Notes under the pieces: generated by a model
The model's input: only the letters and a program-made list of their open reading frames with translations
Databases searched by the model: none
Told to the model about the DNA's origin: nothing
In this document: positions 19,758 to 29,008 of the stretch, piece by piece
How positions within the stretch are numbered: the first letter of the stretch is position 1
Layout of the letters: each line of letters begins with the position of its first letter
Made by a program: the position numbers and the translations under genes
From: an uncultured Bacteroidota bacterium
GTDB taxonomy: Bacteria > Bacteroidota > Bacteroidia > Bacteroidales > P3
Assembly (NCBI GenBank): GCA_902796265.1
Contig: CADBOG010000129.1
Span: forward strand, 1-58,610
DNA: 58,610 nucleotides
Reading direction: 5' to 3'

Positions 19758-21533
19758 CTAATCCAAAACTGCGTGCATTTCTGCATCGTTCCAATATGTC
19801 ATGTGGCGGAACTCGTTATCGTCATCTTTCTTTCTCGAGAGAGCTTTTTGGTCAGCGACAAATTGCTTGATGCGGCTGTATTCAGCCTCATATAGTGCCC
19901 ATTCCTTCTCATCCAGGTTCTTCTTTTGCGACAGATGGCATAGCACTTGATAGGCATGCTGACGTTTTTGCTCAGGATAGGCTTCCCACAGCTGGTCGAG
20001 TCGGGCATGAATATCGTCCCATGTTGCAAGCTTCCCGCAAGCGATATCAGAAATAAGCCCCTGCATGTCGTTTTCTGCGATGAGCTGACCTCCGATATTG
20101 ACCCAGCGGGTTACTCGCTCAGCGTCGCTATAATTGCCCTTATTTGGCATTTCGCCAAGGTTGTTCATGGCGTAGTATATTAGCATATCGCGATAGGCTT
20201 TGTAACCCTCTCCTGGCTTAAGGATGACGGTCTTTCGTTTTCCCTTCTCCATACCGTGGGCAGTTACCTCTGTCTTACCTTCGCGATAGGCTTCTTCTGT
20301 CCAGATGTGCAACAGGTCGCGTCCTATTATTATCTCTTCAGCGGTGTCGGGAGCCAAGTTGTCGAACTCCACATGTTGCGCCTTGACTTTACGTTTGTCG
20401 CGTTTTGCAAACTTCTTGCTGTTGCGATCCATAGCGTACATGTTATACATCCACCAGTAGGCAGGCATGACCTCCAGTTGGTTCTTGGCGGCATTGTTGT
20501 TGACAAGAGCAAATGGAAGGGTGATGTTGAGTTCGTTGGGGTAGTCGGCTTTTGCCAAGAGGCAGTTGCTTGCAAAGCGGCTGCTGTGTTTGACGCTTAC
20601 GCAGAGTCCTGGCCAGAAACCTCTTCCACAACTTAGTTCGTTGTCGGCTGTACGGCTGTTGTGGTTGCTGCCCAATGTACCGCCAGCGGCTATGTTGCTC
20701 TGTCCCATGATGAGGGCGGCAATGAGGAACGAGTTATTGTGGTGCTGTTCGTGAGCAGGGAAGATTATGCTGTTGCCCACCTCGCAGCGAGCCAATGTCG
20801 AGTTGTCGCCCACTACGGTGTCGTTGAGGCGCAATCCGAATTCGAGCTTTACATGTTCTCCAAGCAAGAAACGTTCAGCGATGATGCCATGCTCAAGATG
20901 GCAGTCAATACCCACCACGCCATCGCGAAGGGCTATGCATTGCTCGGCCACGGAGCCCTGCATGAATGCCACATTGCATATCATCTTGCAGTTTTTTATT
21001 ACAACATTGTCGGCAACACTTCCCATGCATCCCTCTGGGGTGTCAAGATGGTGAATTGTCATTTCCTCTAGTTTTTTCATCATCTCGCTCTCGCCACGGA
21101 AACGTGCCCACATAAAGGCGTCACCCACGGTCATCTGCGGGAAGGGGAGGATGCGGCGTCCGCCGTTCTCGTTCATGGGTTCAATCCAGACTTTGCGTTC
21201 TGGTTGATAGCTCATCTCGTCGATATTGAAAAGGATGACGCGACTACCGACGGTATAGCCGTTGATGTATCTTACATTGTGGATAGCGCAGTTCTCACCT
21301 ATGGTGGTGTTGGCAATCCAGCTGCCGCTGATGCCAACAGGCAAACATAGTGCATCATGCGAGAGTGTTGTCTCGGTCATGTTGCCTATGCGCACCTCAC
21401 CACCGAAATGGTTGTTCGTTATGCGAGTTGCATCAAAGTTTTCGGCAACGAGTATGTTCTCCCAATTGTCGGCCATGTTGCCGTTAGTTTTGAGAGCAGC
21501 AACTTCATCAGTTGTTAATTTGCGGTAACTCAT
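19758..21533 (-). CDS. DUF4954 family protein
   Basis: About 591 residues from the chosen ATG at 21533, which opens MSYRKLTTDEVAALKTNG. An in-frame extension to 21581 exists but runs into the nagB terminator hairpin and adds an atypical leader, so it was rejected. The sequence resembles the Bacteroidota DUF4954 family. Residues ~30-330 show short V/I-x4 periodicity (VVIKNCKM, GVVGIDCHLE, NSIIFPAHEQ), suggesting a left-handed beta-helix as in hexapeptide acyl- and nucleotidyl-transferase tails; that is inference. There is no signal peptide or membrane segment, so it is probably cytoplasmic. The biochemical role is unknown. It lies downstream of nagB but is separated from it by a terminator. 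Confidence 0.8.
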   Translation of the reverse strand: MSYRKLTTDEVAALKTNGNMADNWENILVAENFDATRITNNHFGGEVRIGNMTETTLSHDALCLPVGISGSWIANTTIGENCAIHNVRYINGYTVGSRVILFNIDEMSYQPERKVWIEPMNENGGRRILPFPQMTVGDAFMWARFRGESEMMKKLEEMTIHHLDTPEGCMGSVADNVVIKNCKMICNVAFMQGSVAEQCIALRDGVVGIDCHLEHGIIAERFLLGEHVKLEFGLRLNDTVVGDNSTLARCEVGNSIIFPAHEQHHNNSFLIAALIMGQSNIAAGGTLGSNHNSRTADNELSCGRGFWPGLCVSVKHSSRFASNCLLAKADYPNELNITLPFALVNNNAAKNQLEVMPAYWWMYNMYAMDRNSKKFAKRDKRKVKAQHVEFDNLAPDTAEEIIIGRDLLHIWTEEAYREGKTEVTAHGMEKGKRKTVILKPGEGYKAYRDMLIYYAMNNLGEMPNKGNYSDAERVTRWVNIGGQLIAENDMQGLISDIACGKLATWDDIHARLDQLWEAYPEQKRQHAYQVLCHLSQKKNLDEKEWALYEAEYSRIKQFVADQKALSRKKDDDNEFRHMTYWNDAEMHAVLD

Positions 21534-21546
21534 ATTGTTAATAATT

Positions 21547-21579
21547 AAAAAAGAGGAGGCGCAGGTTGATGGCCTCCTC
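21547..21579 (-). terminator. Terminator downstream of nagB
   Basis: On the minus strand GAGGAGGC / GCCTCCTC (8 bp, 11-nt loop) is followed by six T. It lies between the nagB stop and the DUF4954 start, so the two genes are probably separate transcripts or only partly read through. Confidence 0.8.
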
Positions 21580-21598
21580 AATGAAAAGACTGATTTTT

Positions 21599-22423
21599 TT
21601 AGATTGCGTAATAGCCTTTGAAGCGTTCTATGGTCTTCTCGATGGTTTGTTTGTCCTTGAAATACTCATAGGTGCTCATCTTAAGTTCGACGGTAGCCTC
21701 TTCGTCGCAGAAGACGGTGCCGTGTGGGTGCATTTGCAGCATGCTGCTGGTCCACATGTGGTTCACACCGTTCTCAATCATGTGGTGCAGAGCACGGGCT
21801 TTTTTGGGACCGTTGCAGAGTATCACCACTTCGCGAGCATCCATCACGGTGCCGACACCAACGGTGAGTGCCTGTTTTGGCACCTTGGTGACATCGTTGT
21901 CGAAGAAGCGGCAATTTGCCTGGATGGTGTCTGTTGTGAGTGTCTTGATGCGGGTACGGCTTGCAAGGCTGCTGCCAGGTTCATTGAAGGCGATGTGTCC
22001 GTCAGGACCTACGCCTCCCATGAAGAGGTCTATTCCGCCTGCTTCGGCAATCATCTCCTCGTAGTGTTCACATTCGGCAACGAGGTCGGGGGCGTTGCCA
22101 TTGAGGATGTGTACATTTTCGGGACGGATGTTGATGTGGCTGAAGAAATTGGTCCACATAAAGCTATGATAGCTTTCGGGATGCTCTTCAGGCAAACCAA
22201 CGTACTCATCCATGTTGAAAGTCACCACATTTTGGAAATCGATAAGACCTGCTTTGTTGAGTTTTGCAAGGTGCTGATAGAGTCCAATTGGAGAACTTCC
22301 GGTAGGACAGCCCAGAACGAATGGACGGTCGGCAGTGGGCTTGAAATCATTGATTTTTTTGGCAACATAATTGGCTGCCGCTACTGACATCTCGTCGTAG
22401 TTTTTTGCAATAAGTACGCGCAT
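21599..22423 (-). CDS. nagB: Glucosamine-6-phosphate deaminase
   Basis: 274 residues, near the usual length for NagB (about 266). It converts glucosamine-6-phosphate to fructose-6-phosphate and ammonia in the cytoplasm, linking amino-sugar catabolism to glycolysis. Visible family signatures are TGSSP (41-45) for phosphate binding, NMDEYVGL (70-77) with the catalytic Asp72, and [17 protein letters not shown] (136-152) with Asp141, His143 and Glu148. The ATG at 22423 gives the expected MRVLI start. No nagA or sugar transporter is adjacent, so it stands alone here. Confidence 0.95.
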   Translation of the reverse strand: MRVLIAKNYDEMSVAAANYVAKKINDFKPTADRPFVLGCPTGSSPIGLYQHLAKLNKAGLIDFQNVVTFNMDEYVGLPEEHPESYHSFMWTNFFSHINIRPENVHILNGNAPDLVAECEHYEEMIAEAGGIDLFMGGVGPDGHIAFNEPGSSLASRTRIKTLTTDTIQANCRFFDNDVTKVPKQALTVGVGTVMDAREVVILCNGPKKARALHHMIENGVNHMWTSSMLQMHPHGTVFCDEEATVELKMSTYEYFKDKQTIEKTIERFKGYYAI

Positions 22424-22514
22424 TGGTTTTGAAGATTAATTAATATATAATGTTTATTAAAAAATGGTCGTTTTGTTTCCTCGGTTATTGGTAGTATTGT
22501 AGAATGTTCCTCGT

Positions 22515-24722
22515 TCAGAATCCTTCCGATGTCAAGAACTTTATTCTCATCAGTCGTATCTCTTCGTGTGTGTAGTCGGGGTCATCTTCGAATTCGTCGT
22601 AGGCATCCTGTAGAGAGTCGCTTTCAGCTTCGTGCCAATAGTCGAGCAACACATCTTGGTGTTCCTGCTCTATATTGGCGTCGATATAGTAGTCAATGTT
22701 AAGTTTGGTTCCAGACGATAGTATGTGTTCCATTTCGGTAATCAGTTCATCCATCTTGATGCCTTTTCCGCGTGCTATGTCTTCCAACGGCATCTGTCTG
22801 TCTATCGCCTTAATTATGTATACTTTAAGACCCGATTTGTTGACAGTCGAGCGAACCACGATATCCTGGGGACGTTCAATCTCGTTCTCCTCCACATATC
22901 TCTTGATGAGTTCAACAAATGGCTCTCCGTTGCGTTGTGCTTTGGCGATACCCACTCCTGTGCATCGGCTCAGCTCCTCAATAGTGCATGGATATTGGAT
23001 TGTCATATCCTTAAGCGAACGGTCTTCGAAGATGACGTATGGGGCCAGGTTCTCCTTTTGGGCGATGTCTCTAAGCAACAGTTTGAGTTGGTTGTAAAGC
23101 ACCTCGTCGCCTGCTGCTGCTCCACCGCCTCCGGCCATCAATTCGTCATCGTCATCGATGGCTGTACCAGTATAGTCGTGGTCGCACGGTATCATCATCG
23201 TGTAGGGGTTCTTTATGTAGCGGAACCCGTTGGGGGTGAGCTTCAAGATACCGAACTGTTCTACCTCCTTTACCAGCAGCTTCTCGATTAGGGCACCTCT
23301 GATTACAGCTTTCCAGTATAGTTCGTCTCGGTCGGTACCTTTGCCGAACTGCTCGAGAAGGTGATGTTTATATGTACGTGTGTGCGTGTTGGAACGGCCA
23401 AGGATGACGTCGACAATCTCTTGTGCCTTGAAGGCCTGCTTCATTGCCACAATAGTTTCCAGCACATATACCATCTCTTCTTTTGTCTCGACACGTGGCT
23501 TGGGATGCAGACAGTTATCGCAACAGCCGCAGTTTTCTTGGTTGTAATCTTCGCCAAAGTAGCGCAGCAGGTTCATTCGCCTGCACATCGAACTTTCAGC
23601 GTATGAGACCATCTCCTGCACCAGCTGGCGTGCCATCTCTTGCTCTGTGATATTCTTGTCGGTGAAAAATTTGTATAGTCGTTCCACATCGTGTTCGGAG
23701 TAGAAGGCTATGCATTTGCCCTCACCGCCGTCGCGACCAGCGCGTCCTGTCTCTTGGTAGTAGCCTTCTAGACTTTTGGGGATGTCGTAGTGTATTACAA
23801 ATCGGACGTCGGGTTTGTCGATGCCCATGCCGAAAGCTATGGTAGCTACTATGACATCAACCTCTTCCATCAGGAATTTGTCCTGATTCTCAGCTCGGGT
23901 CTTTGCGTCAAGTCCTGCATGATAGGGTAGTGCTTTTATGCCATTGATTACCAATAGTTCGGCAAGGCTTTCCACACGTTTGCGCGTCAAGCAGTAGATT
24001 ATGCCGCTCTTGCCGTTATTCTCCTTGATGAACTTGATGATTTCTTTGTGCAGTACCAGCACTTCAGCAGGTTTGGGGCGTACCTCGTAGTACAGGTTGG
24101 GCCTGTTGAAACTGGAAACAAACAGCTGGGCATTTTCCATTTTTAGGTTGCGGATGATGTCCTGCTGTACTTTTGGGGTGGCCGATGCTGTAAGTGTCAG
24201 TAGGGGCACTCGGCTGTTTATCTGGTTGATGGCGTTGCGCAGTCGTCGGTATTCGGGCCTGAAATCGTGTCCCCATTCCGAGATGCAATGTGCCTCATCT
24301 ATGGCGAAGAATGTTATCTTTAATTGTTTAAGGAATTCTATGGTGTCTTCACGCGAGAGTGTCTCGGGTGCCACATAAAGTAGTTTTGTCCCCCCCTTGA
24401 GGAGGTCTTCTTTGACTTCGGTGACCTGCTGTTTGTTGAGAGATGAGTTTAGGAAGTGGGCTACAGCGTTGGTGCCAGATGTGTAGCGTACTGCGTCGAC
24501 TTGGTTTTTCATAAGTGCGATGAGGGGGGAGACGACGATGGTGGTGCCGTCAAGTATCATCGCAGGAAGCTGATAGCAGAGCGATTTACCGCCACCTGTT
24601 GGCATAATGACAAAAGTATCCTTGCCAGCAAGAACGCTGCGGATAATCTTCTCCTGATCGCCTTTGAAACTAACGAAGCCGAAGATTTCTTTTAGTTTTT
24701 GTTGCAGATTAATGTTAGTCAT
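22515..24722 (-). CDS. recQ: ATP-dependent DNA helicase RecQ
   Basis: 735 residues from ATG 24722; the TTG one codon upstream is less likely. It is a 3'-5' helicase acting in recombinational repair. Seen: Walker A PTGGGKS (41-47), DEAH (142-145) with the adjoining HCISEWGHDFRPEYR aromatic loop typical of RecQ, motif VI TGRAGRDGG, a Cys-rich zinc site (CRRMNLLRYFGE..NCGCCDNC), a winged-helix RQC region and an HRDC domain near 525-600. A C-terminal extension of roughly 130 acidic residues after the HRDC domain is common in Bacteroidota RecQ. A possible -7 element (TAACTTTG) lies at 24765-24772. Confidence 0.95.
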   Translation of the reverse strand: MTNINLQQKLKEIFGFVSFKGDQEKIIRSVLAGKDTFVIMPTGGGKSLCYQLPAMILDGTTIVVSPLIALMKNQVDAVRYTSGTNAVAHFLNSSLNKQQVTEVKEDLLKGGTKLLYVAPETLSREDTIEFLKQLKITFFAIDEAHCISEWGHDFRPEYRRLRNAINQINSRVPLLTLTASATPKVQQDIIRNLKMENAQLFVSSFNRPNLYYEVRPKPAEVLVLHKEIIKFIKENNGKSGIIYCLTRKRVESLAELLVINGIKALPYHAGLDAKTRAENQDKFLMEEVDVIVATIAFGMGIDKPDVRFVIHYDIPKSLEGYYQETGRAGRDGGEGKCIAFYSEHDVERLYKFFTDKNITEQEMARQLVQEMVSYAESSMCRRMNLLRYFGEDYNQENCGCCDNCLHPKPRVETKEEMVYVLETIVAMKQAFKAQEIVDVILGRSNTHTRTYKHHLLEQFGKGTDRDELYWKAVIRGALIEKLLVKEVEQFGILKLTPNGFRYIKNPYTMMIPCDHDYTGTAIDDDDELMAGGGGAAAGDEVLYNQLKLLLRDIAQKENLAPYVIFEDRSLKDMTIQYPCTIEELSRCTGVGIAKAQRNGEPFVELIKRYVEENEIERPQDIVVRSTVNKSGLKVYIIKAIDRQMPLEDIARGKGIKMDELITEMEHILSSGTKLNIDYYIDANIEQEHQDVLLDYWHEAESDSLQDAYDEFEDDPDYTHEEIRLMRIKFLTSEGF

Positions 24723-24764
24723 CAAATACTTTTATTGCAAAAGTGACGTTAGTTATATAATTTA

Positions 24765-24772
24765 CAAAGTTA
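24765..24772 (-). promoter_or_regulatory. Possible -7 element for recQ
   Basis: Minus-strand TAACTTTG fits TAnnTTTG, 43 nt before the recQ ATG. The position expected for the -33 box is T-rich but lacks a clean TTTG. Confidence 0.35.
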
Positions 24773-24804
24773 CAATTTTTTTTTGAAACTGAAAAAAAAA
24801 TTTA

Positions 24805-25782
24805 GTGTTGAAGACATCAGAAGAGATTAAACATATTGCATGTCAAGTTATTGACGATGAAAAAAAAGCTGTGGCAGGATTGGCTGCACATATAGATGAT
24901 GCTTTTGTTAGGGCAGTAGAAATTATTTTTTCGGCCCATGGAAGAGTAATTATTACAGGTATTGGCAAGAGTGCTAATATCGCCACCAAGATTGTTTCTA
25001 CCCTTAACTCGACGGGCACTCCAGCCATCTTCATGCATGCTGCCGATGCTATTCACGGCGATTTGGGTATGGTGCAGTCGGGCGATGTCGTTATTTGTAT
25101 CTCTAAGAGTGGCAACACGCCCGAAATCAAGGTCTTGGTGCCGCTGATTAAGAACTTCGGCAACACCTTGATTGCTATGGTTGGCGACATCGACTCTTTC
25201 CTCGCACAGCAAGCCGACATCGTGCTCAATACTACTGTTGAACATGAAGCTTGTCCCAACAACCTTGCGCCTACCTCGTCAACAACGGCCCAACTCGTCA
25301 TGGGCGATGCCTTGGCTGTTGCCCTTATCGAGTGCCGCAACTTCACGGCAAGCGACTTTGCCCGTTTCCATCCTGGTGGTGCGTTGGGCAAGAAACTATA
25401 TATGCGTGTCGATGAACTCTATCGTCAGAATGAGCGGCCCTTGGTTAACCCATCCACTCCTCTTCGTGAGACGATTTTGGAAATGACTTCCCGTCGGTTG
25501 GGATGTGCTGTTGTCGTCGACGATGGTAGGGTGGTTGGTATTGTCTGCGATGGCGACCTTCGCCGCATGATGAAGAAGCATCAGCAACTTGATGGCCTTC
25601 ATCTTACCGCAGCCGACATCATGACGCCCAAACCGAAGACGGTATGCCCCAATGAGTTTGCCGTTAAGGCGTTAGACAAGATGAGGAAGAATGCCATAAC
25701 TCAGCTTGTGGTCGTCGACGAGCAAGGCTCTTATCTTGGCGTGTTGCATATCCACGACATCTTGAGAGAAGGAATACTTTGA
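24805..25782 (+). CDS. kdsD: Arabinose-5-phosphate isomerase (SIS + CBS)
   Basis: About 325 residues. It interconverts ribulose-5-phosphate and arabinose-5-phosphate, the first committed step toward Kdo for LPS. The N-terminal SIS domain has GIGKSANIATK (52-62) and the HGDLGMV segment (84-90) typical of KdsD/GutQ. Two CBS domains fill ~205-325. There is no ATG near the start: GTG at 24805 or TTG at 24808 must be used, and the hydrophilic N-terminus begins LKTSEEIKHIACQVI. It converges with lptB, another LPS gene, across a shared terminator. A GutQ-like role is possible, but no glucitol genes are nearby. Confidence 0.92.
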   Translation: MLKTSEEIKHIACQVIDDEKKAVAGLAAHIDDAFVRAVEIIFSAHGRVIITGIGKSANIATKIVSTLNSTGTPAIFMHAADAIHGDLGMVQSGDVVICISKSGNTPEIKVLVPLIKNFGNTLIAMVGDIDSFLAQQADIVLNTTVEHEACPNNLAPTSSTTAQLVMGDALAVALIECRNFTASDFARFHPGGALGKKLYMRVDELYRQNERPLVNPSTPLRETILEMTSRRLGCAVVVDDGRVVGIVCDGDLRRMMKKHQQLDGLHLTAADIMTPKPKTVCPNEFAVKALDKMRKNAITQLVVVDEQGSYLGVLHIHDILREGIL

Positions 25783-25787
25783 TAGTA

Positions 25788-25819
25788 AAAAAAACTCACT
25801 CTTGTGGAGTGAGTTTTTT
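25788..25819. terminator. Bidirectional terminator overlapping the lptB stop
   Basis: AAAACTCACTC / GAGTGAGTTTT stem with loop TTGTG and A/T tracts on both sides. It serves kdsD (+) and lptB (-). On the minus strand the last lptB codons and its TGA lie inside the hairpin. Confidence 0.88.
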
Positions 25820-26557
25820 TGTTTGTTTGCGGCCGTGCCAAATAAAATCTCGACCCAAATATTTTTCTCGCACATCGGGGTCGGCTGCCATCTCTTCGGG
25901 CATTCCGTGATGCAGCACGGTACCCTCGAAAAGCAGGTAAGCTCGGTCGGTGATGCGTAGCGTCTCGTTGACGTTGTGGTCGGTTATGAGTATACCGATA
26001 TTCTTCTCTTTCAGATGGGCAACGATATCTTGTATGTCTTGTACGGCTATTGGATCTACTCCTGCAAAAGGTTCGTCGAGGAGCAGGAACTTGGGATTTG
26101 TGGCAAGTGCTCGGGCTATTTCTGTACGTCGCCTCTCTCCACCACTTAGTTGTATACCCTTGCTGTTGCGTATTCGCTGCAATCCAAACTCGTCAAGTAG
26201 GCTCTCCAGTCGCTCCTCTCTCTTCTCGCGTGTGAGCTCTTTTTGGAATTCGAGCACAGACATGATGTTGTTGGCGACTGTCATCTGTCGGAATACCGAT
26301 GCCTCCTGTGCCAAGTAGCCGACTCCCATTTGGGCTCGACGATACATTGGCAGCTCTGTTATCTCTGTATTGTCGAAGAACACCTTACCCGAATTGGGTT
26401 TGATGATGCCTACTATCATATAGAAAGTGGTTGTCTTGCCTGCCCCATTGGGACCGAGCAATCCTACTATCTCTCCTTGATTCACACTTACAGAGACACC
26501 TTTCACAACGGTGCGGCTGCGGTATTTCTTTACTACTTGCTCAGTTCGTAGTTCCAT
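25796..26557 (-). CDS. lptB: LPS export ABC transporter ATP-binding protein
   Basis: 253 residues. This is the cytoplasmic ATPase that powers LPS extraction from the inner membrane with LptFG. Motifs: Walker A GPNGAGKTT (35-43), signature LSGGERRR (137-144), Walker B LLLDEPFAGVDP (158-169) and a following H-loop (TDHNVNE). It is slightly longer than E. coli LptB (241) because of a short basic tail whose end is encoded in the terminator. fabD lies 9 bp upstream on the same strand, so the two are probably co-transcribed. LptF/G/C are not in the window; LptE is encoded at 38165. Confidence 0.93.
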   Translation of the reverse strand: MELRTEQVVKKYRSRTVVKGVSVSVNQGEIVGLLGPNGAGKTTTFYMIVGIIKPNSGKVFFDNTEITELPMYRRAQMGVGYLAQEASVFRQMTVANNIMSVLEFQKELTREKREERLESLLDEFGLQRIRNSKGIQLSGGERRRTEIARALATNPKFLLLDEPFAGVDPIAVQDIQDIVAHLKEKNIGILITDHNVNETLRITDRAYLLFEGTVLHHGMPEEMAADPDVREKYLGRDFIWHGRKQTKKLTPQE

Positions 26558-26566
26558 CTCTTCCTC

Positions 26567-27451
26567 CTACATCTCCACCGAATGCGCATTGGCATTGGCG
26601 TCTACTCTCTTTATCATGCCTTGCAGGGCGGTTCCGGGTCCCACCTCTATAAACTCGCTGGCACCGTCTTTCAGCATGTTCTGCACGGTGGCTGTCCAGC
26701 GTACTGGTGCGGTGAGCTGCTTGTTGAGGTTGGCCTTGATTTGGTCGGGGTCGCTGACGGGCAGGGCACATACATTCTGGTAGCAAGGGCAGATAGGTGC
26801 TGTGAAAGCCGTTTTCTCGATGGCGGCGCTGAGTTCTACGCGTGCCGGCTCCATGAGGGGTGAGTGGAATGCTCCGCCCACAGCAAGGGGAAGTGCGCGG
26901 CCTTTTGCCTCTTTCACCTTCTCGCAGGCTTTGTTGATACCTTCTACCGTGCCGCTGATTACCAGCTGGCCAGGGCAGTTGTAGTTGGCTGCTACTACCA
27001 CTTCGCCCTCTATCGAGGCACAGATATCCTCTACGGTCTTGTCGTCAAGTTTCAACACCGCTGCCATTGTCGAGGGATGTGCCTCACAGCATTTCTGCAT
27101 GGCGTTGGCACGTGCAATGACAAGACGCAATCCGTCTTCAAAACTCATTGCTCCTGCGGCTACAAGTGCCGAGAACTCTCCAAGCGAGTGTCCTCCCACC
27201 ATATCGGGTTGGAATGAGTCGCCCATATAGGTGGCAAGGATGGTCGAGTGCAGGAATATGGCTGGCTGCGTCACCTTGGTTTGTTTCAGGTCTTCTGGTG
27301 TTCCGGCAAACATGAGGTCGGTAATGCGGAAACCGATGATGTCGTTGGCGGTTTCGAACATTTCGCGGCACTTCTTGTTGCCGTCATATAAATCTTTACC
27401 CATACCCACAAATTGGGCTCCTTGGCCAGGAAATACGTATGCTTTCTTCAT
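26567..27451 (-). CDS. fabD: Malonyl-CoA:ACP transacylase
   Basis: 294 residues, normal for FabD. It loads malonyl groups onto acyl carrier protein for fatty acid synthesis in the cytosol. Seen: FPGQGAQFVGMG (7-18), the nucleophile elbow GHSLGEFSAL with Ser89, Arg114, and His196 in GGAFHSPLM. It is followed at 9 bp by lptB and preceded at 60 bp by the flippase gene, all on the minus strand. Pairing fatty acid, LPS and surface-polysaccharide genes suggests a shared envelope theme. Confidence 0.95.
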   Translation of the reverse strand: MKKAYVFPGQGAQFVGMGKDLYDGNKKCREMFETANDIIGFRITDLMFAGTPEDLKQTKVTQPAIFLHSTILATYMGDSFQPDMVGGHSLGEFSALVAAGAMSFEDGLRLVIARANAMQKCCEAHPSTMAAVLKLDDKTVEDICASIEGEVVVAANYNCPGQLVISGTVEGINKACEKVKEAKGRALPLAVGGAFHSPLMEPARVELSAAIEKTAFTAPICPCYQNVCALPVSDPDQIKANLNKQLTAPVRWTATVQNMLKDGASEFIEVGPGTALQGMIKRVDANANAHSVEM

Positions 27452-27511
27452 CTGTTTAGTTTTTTCTGGTTTTTCTAGTTTTTTTAGTCAACCTCTGCAA
27501 ATGATGTCTTT

Positions 27512-29008
27512 CTAGAGGTCTTTGTTTTTTATGCTTTTGGTTATCTCTTTTATATTTATCAGTTTGAGTGCCAATGCCATTATCATCGCCACCGCTCCAC
27601 ATATCAGCAGCGTCTGCCACCACACCACAAACTTTGTGCTCAACGTGCAAGCTATTATAGATAACGTAAAGGTTGTCAGTTTTAGTATATATCCCCACGA
27701 AAGTTTTATCTCGAAGATTTTCAATGCCGCCACTATCTGGGCAACCGCCATAAGGCTCTGTGCCGTAACTCCTGCCCACGCGCTACCCACAGCCCCATAT
27801 CTCGGGATAAGCAGCAAGTTGACGCCAATATTGGCCATCAGCGAGCAGGCAGCAAAGATGTTGAGTTTCCGAAGGTATCCACCTGCGGTGAGAAGAGTAC
27901 CGAAGATGTAGGTTGTAGAGATTGGTATGATGCAGAAAATCACAATTCTGAACACATCTGCATACTCCTCCACATTCTCTTCATAGAATAACGCCATTAT
28001 GTCATTTGCAACGCAGGCAAGTGAGCATGCCGCCGTGATGGCGAAAACCATTACCATCGCGAACATCCCCTTCGTTGTCTCCGCTATCTCTCCATCTCTC
28101 ACCCCTTCGCTCCGTTCTTTGGTCAATTTCGAAAATATCGGCAGCAGCGGCACCGACACCAAATATGCTATCATCGTAAGGGCGTCAAGCAGGCGGAAAG
28201 CACCGGCATAGATGCCTGCGTTCATGTTTCCCATGCCATCTGTCGACAGCTGTTCCAATAGGATGGGATCGATACGGTTGTAGCTCGCCATAAGCAGCAC
28301 AAGCAAAGCAAAAGGCAAGCTCTGCTTTAATATGGCTATGGCGAACAGCCGTTTCCGTCTATTAAATTTGAAACCTGAAACCTGAAACTTGGAAACTGAA
28401 ACCTGTCTCCTTATCAGCACCGTCAGAGCCAATACTGCCGTCACAAGGTATGCGGCCGTCTGTGCCAAAGCAAAACTGTATACCGTCATCCGGCTTCCTT
28501 CGCCGCTATAGGGCAACCACAACATCAATCCGCATATCACAATCATAAGCACTCGGTCAAGCACGCTGATAAGACTATCCCATTTGAAGAGAAGCAATCC
28601 TTCGTAATTGCTCCGCAGGTATAGTATCATCGAGTTGAGGAACTGGTTGAAAGTCAGTATCGCCAGCAGCAAAAATTGTTCTGAGGAGAAGCCTTTTATC
28701 AATCCTATGCTGAAGGTCACCACAAGATAGAATACCAGCAGCAGCAGCTTGATGCTCAGTAAACCAGGAAGGTGTTTTTCAATCAGCTTCGGGTGGCGAG
28801 CTATGTTGCGTGTGTTGAAGTTGGTGATGCCTAGGTCAAGGAGTATATTGAAGATATAGCTTATATTGAAAATCGTGAAGTAGAAGCCATACATCTCGGT
28901 GCCGACGGCATTCTGCACTCCCACCTCGATGCCAAGTATCCATAGTGGCTTAACCAGCAAGTTGGCCAGCAAAACCCAAAATAATCCCGATACAAGCTTC
29001 CTGTTCAT
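27512..29008 (-). CDS. Polysaccharide flippase (Wzx/MATE-like)
   Basis: 498 residues with about 12-14 predicted hydrophobic segments, typical of oligosaccharide flippases that move lipid-linked glycans across the inner membrane. It starts MNRKLVSGLFWVLLANLLVK, which fits the first helix of the family. The ATG overlaps the upstream lipoprotein stop (ATGA), indicating translational coupling. Oddity: around residues 202-215 (28364-28405) the cytoplasmic-looking peptide RRQVSVSKFQVSGFKFNRRK is encoded by a GGTTTCA-type microrepeat, so this loop looks expanded by repeat insertion. No glycosyltransferase cluster is adjacent, so the substrate is unknown. Confidence 0.85.
   Translation of the reverse strand: MNRKLVSGLFWVLLANLLVKPLWILGIEVGVQNAVGTEMYGFYFTIFNISYIFNILLDLGITNFNTRNIARHPKLIEKHLPGLLSIKLLLLVFYLVVTFSIGLIKGFSSEQFLLLAILTFNQFLNSMILYLRSNYEGLLLFKWDSLISVLDRVLMIVICGLMLWLPYSGEGSRMTVYSFALAQTAAYLVTAVLALTVLIRRQVSVSKFQVSGFKFNRRKRLFAIAILKQSLPFALLVLLMASYNRIDPILLEQLSTDGMGNMNAGIYAGAFRLLDALTMIAYLVSVPLLPIFSKLTKERSEGVRDGEIAETTKGMFAMVMVFAITAACSLACVANDIMALFYEENVEEYADVFRIVIFCIIPISTTYIFGTLLTAGGYLRKLNIFAACSLMANIGVNLLLIPRYGAVGSAWAGVTAQSLMAVAQIVAALKIFEIKLSWGYILKLTTFTLSIIACTLSTKFVVWWQTLLICGAVAMIMALALKLINIKEITKSIKNKDL
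28364..28405. repeat. GAAACCT microrepeat inside the flippase gene
   Basis: Tandem GAAACCT units (reverse complement of the AGGTTTC family) lie in frame within the coding sequence. They encode KFQVSGFKF-like residues. The same family occurs in non-coding DNA at 555-580 and 46271-46330. Confidence 0.7.

Noticed and set aside
21566-22387. 273-codon plus-strand ORF opposite nagB
   Set aside because: NagB motifs are complete on the minus strand; the opposite frame has no recognisable features.
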